Below, in pieces: positions 21,355-33,194 of a DNA stretch of 58,678 bases. Origin of the DNA: Welwitschia mirabilis. Its lineage: Eukaryota; Gnetophyta; Gnetopsida; Welwitschiales. The notes under the pieces are model-generated. The model made no database searches and was not told the DNA's origin. It saw nothing but the letters and a program-made list of their open reading frames with translations. Location: contig JBOZIK010000001.1 in NCBI GenBank assembly GCA_051453625.1, positions 113,557,044 through 113,615,721 of the forward strand, in the 5' to 3' direction. Both the position numbers and the translations under genes were made by a program. How positions within the stretch are numbered: the stretch's first letter is position 1; every line of letters starts with the position of its first letter.

Positions 21355-21839
21355 TGCTCTAGTACCAATTGTGATGTTCCCAATTTCTTTTATAAAAGTT
21401 TAAACAAAAATGTTTTAATAGTAACTAAAAATATCATTTAAGAATAATGAAGACTAAAGAGTGATAGTATCTTTATTAAACTAAGCAAATATATGGTAGA
21501 GCAAAAGAAATAAGGTACTCATCTTTATTGCATAAGGACTCTAAAACAAAACTCACAGCTTCATTAATGCCAAAATTAAGGTCTTGGTATAGTCGCCCAA
21601 CCTAGTCACATTGCCTTCAGAGTCCAATCTGTGGGACCACTAGGGGACCAAGCTAGCTTGTCAAGCACTCAGTCCATGCAAATCACATGCTTAACATTGA
21701 CAAAACAACATGACTCTTCAAAATAGTTATTCCACAAGGATTATACCCCTTGAACAGTTACTACATTGTTTAATAGTTTACTTAACAAATTGCAGAATCA
21801 GTATAAATAATGACAGTTCATAGAAAAGGATTTTAGAAT
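21355..21839 (-). mobile_element. Retroelement LTR remnant with tRNA-Met-type primer binding site
   Basis: On the minus strand 21367-21355 reads TGGTACTAGAGCA, close to the TGGTATCAGAGC primer site complementary to initiator tRNA-Met. Immediately to its right TGTGATGTTCCC (from 21370) would be the complement of an LTR ending ...GGGAACATCACA. The sequence up to about 21840 is non-coding. So a minus-strand element would have its LTR here and its interior to the left, where the plus-strand unrecognised gene ends. The other LTR edge is not defined. Confidence 0.4.
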
Positions 21840-22700
21840 CATTACGCTTCTTGGTTGCAGCCAAGGACTTTGTTTGAAAGTACTTGCTTAATTGGGCATT
21901 CAATTCGTCAATGGCTCTTTTGTGAGATCATGCAATAAGCACATTGTCAACTCAACATTAATTAATAGGATTATTAGGCTTTCATCTTCCAATCTATAAT
22001 GAAGAAGCAATCAACAGCATTGCTTGTCTTGTATCCATTCTACAACATGAATGATTCAAACTTCTTATACAATGGTCTTGGTGCCTACTTTAGCCTATAC
22101 AAGCTCTTCTTCAATTTGTTGACCTAGGATTCCTTGCCTTTCTCTTCAAGTCCATTAGGTTGCTCCCTTTATAGCTCCTCTTCTGAGTTTCCATGAAGGA
22201 ATGCACTCTTTACACCTAAGTGCTCTAATTCTTGAGATGCCATAACCAAGAAGAAGTCTTATGTTTGTCATTTGACAACTTGAGAAAATATATCATTAAA
22301 GTCAACACCTACAACCCGCCTAAAGCCCTTTACTATGAATTGGGCTTTCTATTGGCATGAGTCATCAATCTCACGTTTCAACTTATATATTCACCTTTTC
22401 TTTAGGATGTTCTTCCCTTTGGGATGCTTTATCAGGTTCCCGAAATTGTTCTACTGCACAGAGTTCATCTCAACATCCATGGCCTTCAACCATCCTATTT
22501 TGTTTCCACCAGTGATAGCTTGCTTGTAGCAATCTGGTTCACTGGCATCTGTTAAGCAAACATAATCATCATCCCTTGCTGATATTCTTTGCTCCCTAGT
22601 AGATCTCCTTAATGCAATAGTTGGTGTTGATTCTTTCTCTTGGGTTTCTTCAGGTCTTTCATTTTCCTTTTCTTCAGTTTAAACAGATTTAAAGGGCACA
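21840..22700 (-). pseudogene. Ty1/copia reverse transcriptase, N-terminal half, decayed
   Basis: Read on the minus strand from about 22680: an acidic linker (ENERPEETQEKES), then RRSTREQR, DDYVCLTDASEPDCYKQAIT, WLKAMDVEMNS, a HPKGKNILR..-like stretch, AQFIVKGFRRVVGVDFNDIF, ELEHLGVKSAFLHGN, and near 21950-21850 a VDNVLIA/ELNAQLSKYFQTKSLAATKK block. These correspond to the linker, first half and YVDDM region of copia reverse transcriptases. The YVDD Asp pair is altered and there are multiple stops and shifts. The remainder of RT and RNase H is missing. Confidence 0.8.
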
Positions 22701-22739
22701 TCAACAAGATCATTTCCATCGTTATTACGCCAATGCAAA

Positions 22740-23565
22740 TTAGCATTTATGTGTGCTTCTTCTGCAAGAATTAAACTTGGGACCAAATCCACTTCATGTC
22801 TTCTGCCTTTGTGAAGTTGTTGATGCATATTACAAAGCCTTCATGACTTTCTAGCAAAGTAAGCAACATTGCAGCTTCTTTAATAACATGATCCAATTTG
22901 AGGGTAGTGTTATCTACCTGTAGAATGATTGCCTTAAACTCGGAAAGATGCTTTAGAATTTGAATCTCCTTCCTTTATCCTGAGGTTGTAGGGTTCTCTC
23001 AACAACACACATTTCTAGTGGAAGTCTCTTTTACATCTCCTTCCTTTATCCTGGAATTGTAGAGCTCTGTCAACAACAAGTGTTTCTAGTGACAGTCTCT
23101 TTCTCATACAGTTCATGAAGCTTCTTATACAATCATTCTGTTGTCATTTCCTTGACTATAAACAGAGCCTGATATTTGCCAGAGCCTTCTCGTTAGTGAT
23201 GCCTTTAGGTTTGTTACCTGTAATGACAAATGCATGTCCATGAGGACCAACAGATCTAACATTTGTATCTCCCAAGCACAGAAGTTTGCCCAGTCAGAGT
23301 TTGCCATGTCCAATCCACAGATCGACGCTTCTGCATTGTCGCAATCACCAGGTTCAACATATTGGTCTGCAAATGCAGAAGCTACTACAAGTGAAGGCAG
23401 ACTGCCCTTTAGGCCACAAATCCTCTTGGGCTGTTTCTTCCAATCATTGCAATGTGTGTGAAGTTCAGTGTCACACCTAACTAGGACGATTTCTAAATAA
23501 ACCAAAAGCTCCCTATCAGAGGAGGTAGAATCAGCCATTTTCATTGTTAGTTCGTATGAGTTCAC
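22740..23565 (-). pseudogene. Ty1/copia gag, decayed and fused to the pol remnant by deletion
   Basis: On the minus strand it starts near 23535 (MADSTSSDRELLVYLEIVLV), with KRICGLKGSLPSLVV and, later, DWANFCAWEIQML. After shifts it carries an LYELYEKE-like and EGD-x-KE block, then LKLDHVIKEAAMLLTLLESH and FVICINNFTKAEDMKW at about 22790-22900. This order (gag core, then LLxSLPxSYE..) is typical of copia gag. It runs within about 100 bases into the acidic linker of reverse transcriptase, so protease and integrase are absent, a large internal deletion. It lies within what would be intron 2 of the PhzF-like gene. Confidence 0.6.
22964..23104. repeat. 71-bp tandem duplication in the copia gag
   Basis: ATCTCCTTCCTTTATCCTG starts at 22964 and again at 23035; both units continue with similar CAACAACA...TTTCTAGTG.-AGTCTCTTT sequence. 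It duplicates a gag segment and shifts the frame, since 71 is not a multiple of three. Confidence 0.8.
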
Positions 23566-23938
23566 GTCTCCTCCAATAGCTGGGAAGGTGAGCTGCAGTT
23601 AGTCGCTAATAGAGGAACAGCTTTTTCAACGGGCATAGACTTCAGAAGTTTGTGCTGGTTGTGGCCCAGCAAAAGTCGAAAGAAGTAGAAAAGTAACTGC
23701 GAGTCTGTAACTAGTACTTCTTTAGAAAGAAGAGGTTCCAATTTCCATCATGGATGTTTCTTCAATACGCTATATTGTATTCCTTCTGCTTTTGAGCCGT
23801 ATTTTGAATATTTTTGTTTAAAGTAATCTATACGGCAGAAAGAGTTCTTTCGAATTTTCACAGACAAAGCTAAACTTTCTTAATATGTCAACTTTAAGCC
23901 GAAACAGTATTCATAGAAAAGTACAAGATTTCAGATAC

Positions 23939-24691
23939 CTCGACTTTGGGTGTGAACCAACGCAGGTCAAATTCATTCTTGATTGCTTGAACATCGCTAC
24001 TTGATTTTGTAGAGACTCTTCTTTTTACTATAAAAGCTGTCTCCGAAAGATTAAACTGTTTTGCTACTGACTGCATCCATTCCGAACTCTTTTGAAAAGG
24101 CAGGTAACACACGGCCGCCGGATTGCCGCCAAACGGTTGATCACTAAAAGCATTAATCTGAAACAGTCCAAATTGAGATTACGAACTAGAAGATGCTCAA
24201 GAGTTGACTAATTCAATTAAAATGTTTAAACTGAAAATCCGTTTAAAAGCATTGTAACATAACAGAAAACACATCGATCACAGAAAATAGGAGATAACAA
24301 TTCCTAACCTAACCTGCGCGAAATCGATATTCTCATAAAGTTCGTCGCCAATGTTGTACTTATCAATTGCAACGTCTAGATCTTCTTCCGTGACTCTTCG
24401 AATTGATTCTTTCAATCTCTCTGTTCGTGAACTCTCTAGACTATCCATCCCCATATCCGCATCATCTTGCCCTGCGAATCCCTCGTTCTTCTTTGAAAAG
24501 GAACGCACTTTCCTATCATAGTGGCTTATGATTAACCTACCTTTCGATAGACCACAAAACAGCCGGCGCGACCCTGTAATGCCTGCACTTTTTTCGCATT
24601 TAAGAGGGATTAAAGGGATGGAAGGCAAACATCTCTTCGTTGACAAGAATGTCAACGACTCTGAGTTTGAGGATGTAATAGACACTAGCAT
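23939..24691 (-). CDS. PhzF (phenazine biosynthesis-like) family protein, exons 1 and 2 of a longer gene
   Basis: PhzF-family proteins are isomerase-like enzymes with a diaminopimelate-epimerase fold; the plant substrate is generally unknown. Exon 1 is 24691-24314 (126 codons): a Ser/Arg-rich, low-acidic start that looks like an organelle transit peptide, then an acidic-helical linker ending ENIDFAQ. The intron, 24313-24158 (156 bp), has GT/AG ends. Exon 2 is 24157-23939 (73 codons): INAFSDQPFGGNPAAVCYLP, SEWMQSVAKQFNLSETAFIV and NEFDLRWFTPKVE, matching the family's VDAFT..F.GNPAAVC, NLSETAF (catalytic Glu) and LRWFTP..E motifs. Exon 2 ends before GTATCTG in phase 0, just where DLCGH would begin in the next exon. 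No stops occur in either exon. Later exons are not in the window. The usual family starts only a few residues before VDAFT, so about 120 extra residues are unusual. Confidence 0.75.
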
Positions 24692-25090
24692 TTATGTGAA
24701 CAGCAGCGGAGCTCCGTAACGAGGGCGTTCTGCAGTAAGAGCTTCGGACTGCATGATTACCAATTTTAGTCTTCGGTTGAAATTTCTATTTTAAAATAGT
24801 TCAAAACAGCTTCCTCCGGGTAACTTTGTGACCGCTTTTTTGTTCAAAATGCTTCTTTTAAAAACAGGTTTATTACAAAGGAGACGCTGTTCCAATAACT
24901 AACTAGTCTCGGTATAATTTTTTTTCTTTTTTTATAGGTTGAGAGTGATTTTTTGTTGTCTTTATTAATATTATTATTATTACTATTACTATTTTAAAGG
25001 TTAAGAATGATTTTTGTAGTTGTTATGTTACTTATTGTAAGAGTAGTGTATATTATCTTTTGCTTATTGATTTTCAATGTGACACCACCA
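24692..25090 (-). promoter_or_regulatory. Upstream region of the PhzF-like gene
   Basis: On the minus strand a CCTATAAAAAAAG stretch (complement of 24929-24941) lies about 240 bases before the start codon and could be a TATA box. The 60 bases before the ATG are richer in G+C than the surroundings. A short ATT/ACT microsatellite lies at 24962-24994. Promoter identity is inferred. Confidence 0.3.
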
Positions 25091-25099
25091 TCTTTGGTT

Positions 25100-26877
25100 T
25101 ATTGGGGGATGTCACACCCCATATTATTAACTTAAAAAGCATTGGGTTGATTGACAGAAGGACTAAGTGAAACAACGAAGCTAGGGTTTGAATTTTAGGG
25201 TGCACAGCGATACAGCAATGTAGTCGGAGCGTCCTGTTTCACCCTAGTAAATGGAGGGGTTGTTCCGCCTCTGGCTCATTTTCCACGCGGTAGAGTGTTG
25301 CCTCTTTCACGGCTTCTGTACGCAACTGCTTTCTTAGAGGCTTTCTGGAGGTGGTTTTCATTTTTTAGGGTTTTTGCTCTTGGTGCCGTGCATCGTCAAT
25401 ATGCTTTCGGAAGCAATACTTCGTTCTCTAATGGTGGCGAGATCGTCGGAAACCAAATCTTATGTGGATTCAGTGAGGGAAGCAAACCTCCAAGTTTTCT
25501 TAAGTCAGATTTTGGTTTCAAGTGTGAAGGGGATATCGTTCATGCAAAGTTGTTCATCAACTACTCTGAGCATATCGAGGCTCTTTTCAGAAATAGCCTC
25601 ATTGGCAAATTCCAACCTAAGGAGGGCTCCTGTTTATTGAAAAAGTGTGTGTATGGTGCAATCAAAAGTTTCCTGCAAGTTGCAAGGGAATCCCTCTTAG
25701 AGATGGTTTATTACATTTTATTTTTGAGTGTAAAGGAGCAGTGAATAAGGTTTTAGTAGGAGGCCCTATTTCTTTTATCATAGAGTTTAGCCCTAACCAA
25801 ATGATCCCCTTTCATTCTTGACAAACCCACAATTTTTGAAAAGATCCCAGTTAGGATTCGTATCTCAAACCCTCACCCAGAAATATGGCACTCAAATTTG
25901 TTCAAGCAACTTGGTGATAGGTCGGAAGAGCTTGTCAAACTTGATAGGAATACAGATTTAATGGCGAAAATGGCAATGGTTAGAATATGTGTTTACATGA
26001 AAATAAATAGCTTCAAAGCAAAAAAAAAAAAATCTTAAATACTATGTGGGAGGAATTGATTTTTAACCTAAAAATTGAAATTATTTCATTACAATGTTCG
26101 AAGTGTGGTGAAAATGGGCATATGATAGAGAAATGCAAAAAGAAAAAAAAAGAGAGAGTTTGAAAAATAACTAGTAATAAGTCAAGAATCATAAAGAGAA
26201 ACTAGCTTCAGTTCCAAATAATTATTCAATTTTTCAAGCAAATAAATATGATATTTTGTCAAAGGAAGAACTAGAACAAATGTAAGAAAACAAAACAGGG
26301 AATGAACGGGAAACAGCCGAATAAGAAAAGCAGCAACAAAGTGCATCTATAATGCGTCAGTTCGCTCTTCCAAATTAGAACAACCATAAAAAACGAACAT
26401 CCAATAGGAGTAAAGACATAATGATAACTGTGCGGAGGAGCATATTTCAAATGCACCAACAGCTAGCAGAACTTGAAAAACTGGACAGACAGATAGAAAA
26501 ATTAGAATGAATACCATAAAAGGTAAATTTGAAAAAAAAAGATAAAGGAGGACATATGAAATGGTAAGCAAGCTCAACTTTCCTTCTAATGAATTGAAAT
26601 TGCAGAGGCCTTGAGATTGGCCAGGAAATTCTCTAACCTTGGAGTCTTCTAAATTCTGTCTTGTTGTAAACCCCTTTGGATATGCTACTTTATAGCCTAT
26701 TTCTGATTGAAATTGGGAATGAGGGTTGATTAAATTAGATGCTAATGTTTGGGGCTTTGATTATTAGTAAGATTTCTATCATGCTTGGGAAAATAGCTTT
26801 TAAGCTATGTTGTTTCTCCTTGTCTTATGTTATAATATAGTATACGTTTACCGTTTCTAAAAAAAAAAAAAAAAAAA
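25100..26877 (+). mobile_element. LINE retrotransposon, internally deleted, with poly-A tail
   Basis: Starts somewhere after 25090, contains an ORF1 remnant (25295-26160) with a nucleic-acid-binding zinc knuckle, and ends with TTTACCGTTTCT followed by a run of about 19 A at 26858-26877. Between ORF1 and the tail there is under 700 bases, with no endonuclease or reverse transcriptase visible, so ORF2 is essentially missing. I could not find a convincing target duplication. Confidence 0.65.
25295..26160 (+). pseudogene. LINE ORF1 remnant: DUF4283-like region plus CCHC zinc knuckle
   Basis: Plant L1-type ORF1 proteins bind RNA. The first part (25295-25744) is an open frame; its segment VVGNQILCGF..PSFL and HAKLFINYSEHIEAL is only weakly diagnostic. 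After stops, 25805-25975 reads IFEKIPVRIRISNPHPEIWH, LFKQLGD-SEELVKLDRNT, MAKMAMVRICVYM, matching the second half of DUF4283 in LINE ORF1. At 26095-26136 there is a complete zinc knuckle, C-S-K-C-G-E-N-G-H-M-I-E-K-C, followed by Lys-rich sequence. In-frame stops and an A13 run near 26020 break the frame. Assignment rests on the order of these two domains and the poly-A tail downstream. Confidence 0.75.
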
Positions 26878-29397
26878 GATAAAAATCATAACATCAAAAA
26901 CACATATATCTGGTGGTCCAAGCTAATAGTACTACCAAATAAAAGTCAAATACTTTAGAAACATAAAATACAAGAGAAGTTTATATGAGAAATTCTAAAA
27001 ATAATAATAACTAATTTTGATTACCTCTTCATTTAAGGGTATAAATAAAACCTTATTGGGCTTGTCTCCTTTATCGTCGCTTATAGTAGGCTGGACTAGA
27101 GAAAGGATGAGAGTCTATAAGAAGACTACAAATTGCATGATGGCCATATTCTAATGTAAGCATGATCCACTAAACCAATGCTCAATGAGTTAAAGAAGGT
27201 AACTAACCTCTAGTTGAACTTTCTTCACTTCTGTCCAAGTCTAGATGCCATGTAGTGAATAATATTAGCTTTCATTTTAGAATTAAGAAAAGCATTTGCA
27301 TCAACTTCAAGGAGGGTGGAAAAAAAAAAGGGGGCTTAGCAAGCCCTCAAAATTTTCCTAAAATAGCATGCTTTTAAGATGGATAAAAACCCTAGTCCAT
27401 CCTACAAAAACACATCCAACATCTCCTTACATAAGAACATGAATAACATGTATGCTAAACGTATTCCTATAAATTGCATAATGAATAGAGAAGATCCTCA
27501 ATTTTTAAGTATTGAAGATGTCGTTTTAATGGAAGCCCCTAATGTAGTAGATACCAAGAAAAAAGAATTGGTATTTTGTAGGTGAAGTGTTTTTTCGAAT
27601 TTCTTTAAATCTCTTAATCCACAACTCTTGAAATCTTGTAGTTTTGATTTGCTGTTACATCTGATACCCCATTTGATCAATTGTTCACATTTGAATTTGA
27701 ACACATTTGGCCCATAAAATTTAGTAAATAAATATATTTTTAATGTTATAAGTACTATGTTTATTGTTAGTTTATTATTGACCTTATTTCATACTTTAAT
27801 CGCCAAATAATTATTATTAAGAAGGATTGATTTTTAGTATTTTATTTAAAAGACATCTTGAATTGTCAAACATCACCAGAGTTGATCTAGTAAAAGGGAT
27901 TAGTGCTATCATTAATTTTGCTAATGTCATTAGCATTTAAAGCATAATAAGTGCTAACAAAAAATGGAGGGCTAAACATAAGATAAGTTAACAGATTAAC
28001 CTTAAAACCTGGTGCTAAGCCAAATATAAGGGATACATACACATGTTCTATTGTTCAAGGAGATTTGTCATTGTCCATTTTTTAATAAGAAAAACACATC
28101 AATGGAGATCTATTATCTCTTTCTCTTTTTTATCGAAACGTTCTTAGTTGTTTTCTAAGATGTTTTCTGTCTCACTTCACTATTTGTGTATGTGGTTCTT
28201 ACAATATACATTTTCCTTCTATGATCTATGCATTCTTATGCCTCTTCATATGTCTCCCGATTTCTTAGAAGTGACTTCTGTTTTTTGCTGTTAACTTCTC
28301 TTTTTTTTCAACGACCCTTTTGCATTTGAACTATGTCGTTTTTTCTTGTTATAGATTTATCCCTTTCTTTCTCCTTTTTTCATGGGCACTATTTGTGATT
28401 TCTAGGTGCTCCTCATTATCTAGTCACTTCCCTCTTTGCTTTGGGATGTGCACCATTGTCGTTATAACCTATAAATGTAAGGAAGGATATATAAGTAGAG
28501 CCTACCTCGAAAAAAAAGCAGACATTATTTCATTCCACATTTAGACTTTATATTTCATTTCAGATCTGATGAAAGCTACATCCATTCATCAGAACTCTAC
28601 CATTCTTATATTTATGATGAGGGTTTGTCTAAACATGAAATTCTAAGCCTCTCTTCTCCCTCCCTAGTTATGAGTAAGCTATTAACTCATGAGGTATCTT
28701 TCTTAACAAGACTTAGTATTTGCTCGAGGTCGATTTGGTATTCTTTATACTATTTGCATCATTGATGATACTTTAATTTGTAATTAGATTTACTTAATTC
28801 TTCCATTATTAATTCAATTATGATTATTGCTTATGCAATAGTTTATTTTGGGTGTTACTTTAATATTTGTTTCTTAGATATATCCTTTAATGTATTATTA
28901 GCGTTTAGATGATTACTATGTTATCTCTGGTATCTTTCATATTATCCTAATGTTTCATACATTTCATTATAAGGTGTAACATTTCTAATGCTTGTGCTTT
29001 CATAACATGCAGAGTCTATAATGAATAATTTATTTGTTATATATGAATCCAAGTTGTACTTAGTGTAATATCTTTTATTTGACTAGGGTTTAATTAATAC
29101 ATCATGTTATGAATAGTTATTATTGATTCTTAAGAGGAAATATCTAGTCTATCTAATTCTTTTCAAAACCCTTTCTACTCAAATCCTAAATTAAAACATT
29201 TATCTAAACATTGTAAACTCTAAAATACATCTACAATCCTAGGAGAGAATGACAATGGTGGTCAACTATACTACAATAACATTCTCTGATTTATTTATTT
29301 AAAACTACTACCTATACCTTGATAGCTAGGTTGCATCTTCCAAGATCATAAATCATAACAAATGTTACGACATCATTGTTAGAATTTAGAACATGTA
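26878..29397. other. Mostly unassigned AT-rich sequence
   Basis: A short open frame at 27379-27585 (MDKNPSPSYKNTSNISLHKN..., ending KKKELVFCR) has protein-like composition and may be the start of a decayed retroelement ORF, but I cannot assign it. The stretch 28090-28560 is strongly pyrimidine-rich with a CCTATAAATG box near 28470, resembling an LTR promoter region without a visible partner. Nothing else is supported. Confidence 0.3.
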
Positions 29398-29410
29398 TGC
29401 TCTCATACTA

Positions 29411-29796
29411 TGTCAAAATTTATGAAAAAGTTATGCAATAAAACATTTATAACGATAAATCTTAAAAGCATGAATTTAACATTGAAATCATCATTTGGAA
29501 GTGATTTCATGTGATTTGGGAAAAACATATGTCCAAAGGGAACTTTTCACTTAGGCTTATTTTTTATGGAACACCTCAATAAATGATATATTACTGAAAA
29601 GTAAAATGATGAATGATTATATAAAAATTCAAATTTCATTCTTTATATATTTAGTAAAAGGTTGTGTTACATGGAATAAATCCCTTCATTATACTAGCTC
29701 AAAAAACTAATTATTTTATTAACATGAAACATAATTATGTTTAGGCTAACTGCAAGGATTATCAAATTGCACTAATTAATACTTTATTTTCTAACA
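29411..29796 (-). repeat. LTR (left copy) of a copia-like element
   Basis: Direct repeat of 33195-33550. On the minus strand it starts TGTTAGAAAATAAAG right after a polypurine-type TCTTGAGTGAGAG (complement of 29797-29809), as in copia elements. At its other end lies a primer-site-like TAGTATGAGAGCA (complement of 29398-29410). Confidence 0.65.
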
Positions 29797-31321
29797 CTCT
29801 CACTCAAGAATTAGGATCTAGAACTTTTGAGGAATTATCTATTAAGTCATTCTTCTTAGGAATCTTTTTTCTTCAACGGAGTAGCTTCGTCTTGCTTTGG
29901 GAAAAACATAAAAGATAACTGTTTTACATGTAGTTTTATGTCACAAGACACATATTGTTTTGTGACATAAGAATAATTGTAGTCTCTTCAAAACTTGTTT
30001 TAAAATGTTTTCGTAGATGCCTTTTCATCACTTTATGACCTACTTCATGTTTGTCAATTTATTAGATTTATCAACTCTACTTTCATGGATAATCTTTGTG
30101 TTTCATCATGCTTCTTTGTAAGCATAACTTGTTTCATATGTTAACACTATTTCGTTTTGTTTCTTAAAGGAAATCTTTTTGTTTTGTGTATATTTTTTCC
30201 CCTTTTTTTCCATCATTTTGTTCAATTATATTATTAACATTAAGCTAGAATTTTTAGGAGATATTGACTTTAATATCTTAAAATTTGTAAACTCAAGCTT
30301 TAACTTTCTTAAATTTCTTCGTTTTATTTTCATGAAATAGGTTTTTTTAGTAAACCTTACTTCATGGTGAGTTGGTTTGAGCATTACTTTTTATAGCCTT
30401 CTGTTTAGTTCATAACTTGACTAGTTTAAAAACTTCTTAGAATAAGTTTCATTCTTAGATCTAAAAAAATAGGAAACTTATTCTTAAATTTTTACTTTTA
30501 AAGAAATAAATCTTCTTTAGGACATAATAATTTATCTTATAAGAAACTGATTGTTTAGGGATAAAATACTTCTTAACAAAATAGTTTATTTCATGGTAAT
30601 TAAGTATTTTAAGATGAAATGACATTGGAAGAGTTTTTAAAAATAAGTTCTGGTTCATATTTGTCTTCATCAAGTTCTTATTTATCTTCATCTTCATTAA
30701 TTTCTACTTTATCTTTGTGAATTTCTACTTTGTCTTCATCTCTATGTAGTTTTATTCTTGAAAAGTATGCTTCTAAACAATAATTTACACAATTTATTAT
30801 TATTTCTAACTCTTTTATGAGGATACATTTCATTCAAGAATGAAAAGTTGGAATGAAGAGAATGAGATGGCTTCTATTCCATTTTCTCTTCCTTAATAAC
30901 ATTATGGTATGACAATCTTCAGTCTCGATAAAACACTCATGTTTCATCTTTTTACAAATCCTTTGACTTCATATTATTATGTTAAGACATGTTTTGTGTA
31001 ATTACTTATGTAAATTACTTATTCTATCTCACTCTTTGCATTTGTAGAAATATCTACACTTTTGGTTCAAGTGGATGAACCTCTTGGGATTACCTTTAGT
31101 TTTGATATTTCATCTAAAAATCCTTTTCCACTTTACTTTTTAGGACTTCTTTCATCAATCATTTTTATTTGATTTTTATGAACTAGTTTCATAAGTATTT
31201 TATTTCATTTTTATTATCCTATTTTGGCATTTTGAGATAAGTGATTCTTCATGTTTAGCTATGGAAGAAGCATGAATCATGATTTTGTGTTAGCATCTAG
31301 ATGTAACATTTTGGTAGTTGA

Positions 31322-31424
31322 CAAACTTTTTAATTGTTAAATACAAACAACATTAGATTAGTGAGTTTATTGATAAACTTTTTTGTTGTTAAATACAAAC
31401 AACATTAGATTAGTGAGTTTATTA
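31322..31424. repeat. ~52-bp tandem duplication
   Basis: Two near-identical units both containing TACAAACAACATTAGATTAG followed by TGAGTTTATT. Confidence 0.85.
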
Positions 31425-33033
31425 ATTTTCTAGTTTAATAGCTTCATCTTGAGATATTTTACTAGATGCTTATAGAACATTTTCAATTTACTAGCTTTAA
31501 ATATCCTCTTCATAAGAAGTGGTTTTTCATTCGATAACACATTACTATAGTTCTTCAAGTTACCATATGAAACTCATTCTTCCTTTAGTGCTTCATAATA
31601 TTTAGGTGTATCCTAATTAGAAATCTCCTTTTTAATCTTATTAATCTGTGTCATAATGCTTCTAGTTTTTTCCACTTTTTTTATCAACAAGGATTGTAGG
31701 GAATTAATCTTTAATGGAGTTATGTTCTTTTTTTCCTCTTTTTTAATTTTTCATAAATCATAAAACACTTTAGGAATTAGTATCATCTAGGATTAATTAC
31801 TTTATCACTATAGATTTATAATCTTGTCACTTGATGGAATCGCTTATCTCTACAAAAGAAAATATCCTTGTTTTTGAAAAAACATAGGTATTTTATTCTA
31901 TATTAGTTTATGATAATGCTTTATCAAGCTTGATTCAAAAAGCTTTGAGATGGTCTTCGGAATTTAAAAGTATTATGTTATAACATTCTTTTTCTATTTT
32001 AAGATGAGTTATGTTTTCGTTAATTTTTACTTTAGTTTTAGAAGTTTTTTTTCCCACTTTTCATCTTATTTTCATGAAAAGAACTTGAGTACTTTATCTA
32101 ATAAATTTATCATACCTCATAATCTAGACCTAAATGCTTATCTAATTTATCAACTGTCATTAATTTATTGCAGATGAAACTTAGTTTTAAATGAAACCAC
32201 TATTTTATGAATGAAAGAGATTTTTTAAATAAAATATGAATTTTACTAAATTTATTATATGTTCTAACTCTATTTAACCAATTTGTTTTGGGTTACCACT
32301 CCATTTAATCTTTTATATCAAATGATTGATTTTATTTTATTTTTTAAGTTTGTAAATTTTTTAAAATTGATGTGGGAAGCTTTTTGTTTCTTTCTCACTT
32401 TATTTTATCATATGTCTTGTACAAGAACCCTTTCCCCTCCTAAAATCAAATTTTTGTTTTGGCTTATAGTCTTGAAATCATGTTTCTTTGGTTCCTTCAT
32501 TTATCAACTTAAATTTTATGATTTCACTTTAAGTTTTACATAAGACTTATTTCCTAATAAGTTTTTTTTTTTTTTGAATCATTAGATTGTTAACTCCTCA
32601 TCCATATCTTCATATGATCAAACCTATCTCTAAAACTTAAGCTAAAATACAATTTGGTTTTTTATTTTTTAATTTCAAAATTTTTAGTTTTGAGTCTAAG
32701 AATACTAACTTAAACTTCTATTTCAGATCCAACTTTTGATTCAATTATAACTACAACTTGGACTCTCTTATTTCATATTTTTGTAAAACACCATTCTATA
32801 GTTTCACAATAGAAAACTTCAAACCTCTTCTTCATCATCATCACAAACTCATTTTAATTTCTAGAATTTTGTTTTCATGCTTTGTGAGTTCTCATTCTTC
32901 TCCATTATTTACAACTTTAGCTTTACCTCAATATTTTTCATCCTAGTTTGTTCATACAAAATTCTAGAAATTTATACTCCCATTTTCATGAACCAACTTG
33001 TTTTGGTTTCATGATGAAAACCCTATTTTAGCA

Positions 33034-33079
33034 ATGTCTAGTTTGTTCCTTTAAGTATGTCTAGTTTGTTCCTTTAAGT
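33034..33079. repeat. 23-bp tandem duplication
   Basis: ATGTCTAGTTTGTTCCTTTA with AGT, present twice head to tail at 33034 and 33057. Confidence 0.9.
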
Positions 33080-33180
33080 ATCATTGTCATCCTTAAACCT
33101 AGGGCTTCATTAGATTTGTCTTTAGCCTCTTATAAATGCAAATTTCAACTTTGACACTATGTTAGAATTCGAAATAGGTA

Positions 33181-33193
33181 TGCTTTGATACCA
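33181..33193 (-). other. Primer binding site (initiator tRNA-Met type)
   Basis: The complement reads TGGTATCAAAGCA, one base from the usual plant TGGTATCAGAGC. It lies immediately inside the right LTR, fixing the minus-strand orientation of this element. Confidence 0.7.
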
Positions 33194-33194
33194 C

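Larger units (their letters stand above)
29797..33180 (-). mobile_element. Interior of the copia-like element, no intact coding sequence
   Basis: Lies between the PPT at 29797-29809 and the PBS at 33181-33193, both reading on the minus strand, so its limits are those of an LTR element interior of about 3.4 kb. Its sequence is very AT-rich and no gag or pol motif could be read with confidence on the minus strand. Two small tandem duplications lie inside it: about 52 bases at 31322-31424 and 23 bases at 33034-33079. It may be a non-autonomous or strongly decayed element. Confidence 0.5.

Noticed and set aside
27379-27585. Small gene of 68 codons
   Set aside because: Protein-like composition but no recognisable family, no splice or promoter signals; kept only as a note in the surrounding stretch.
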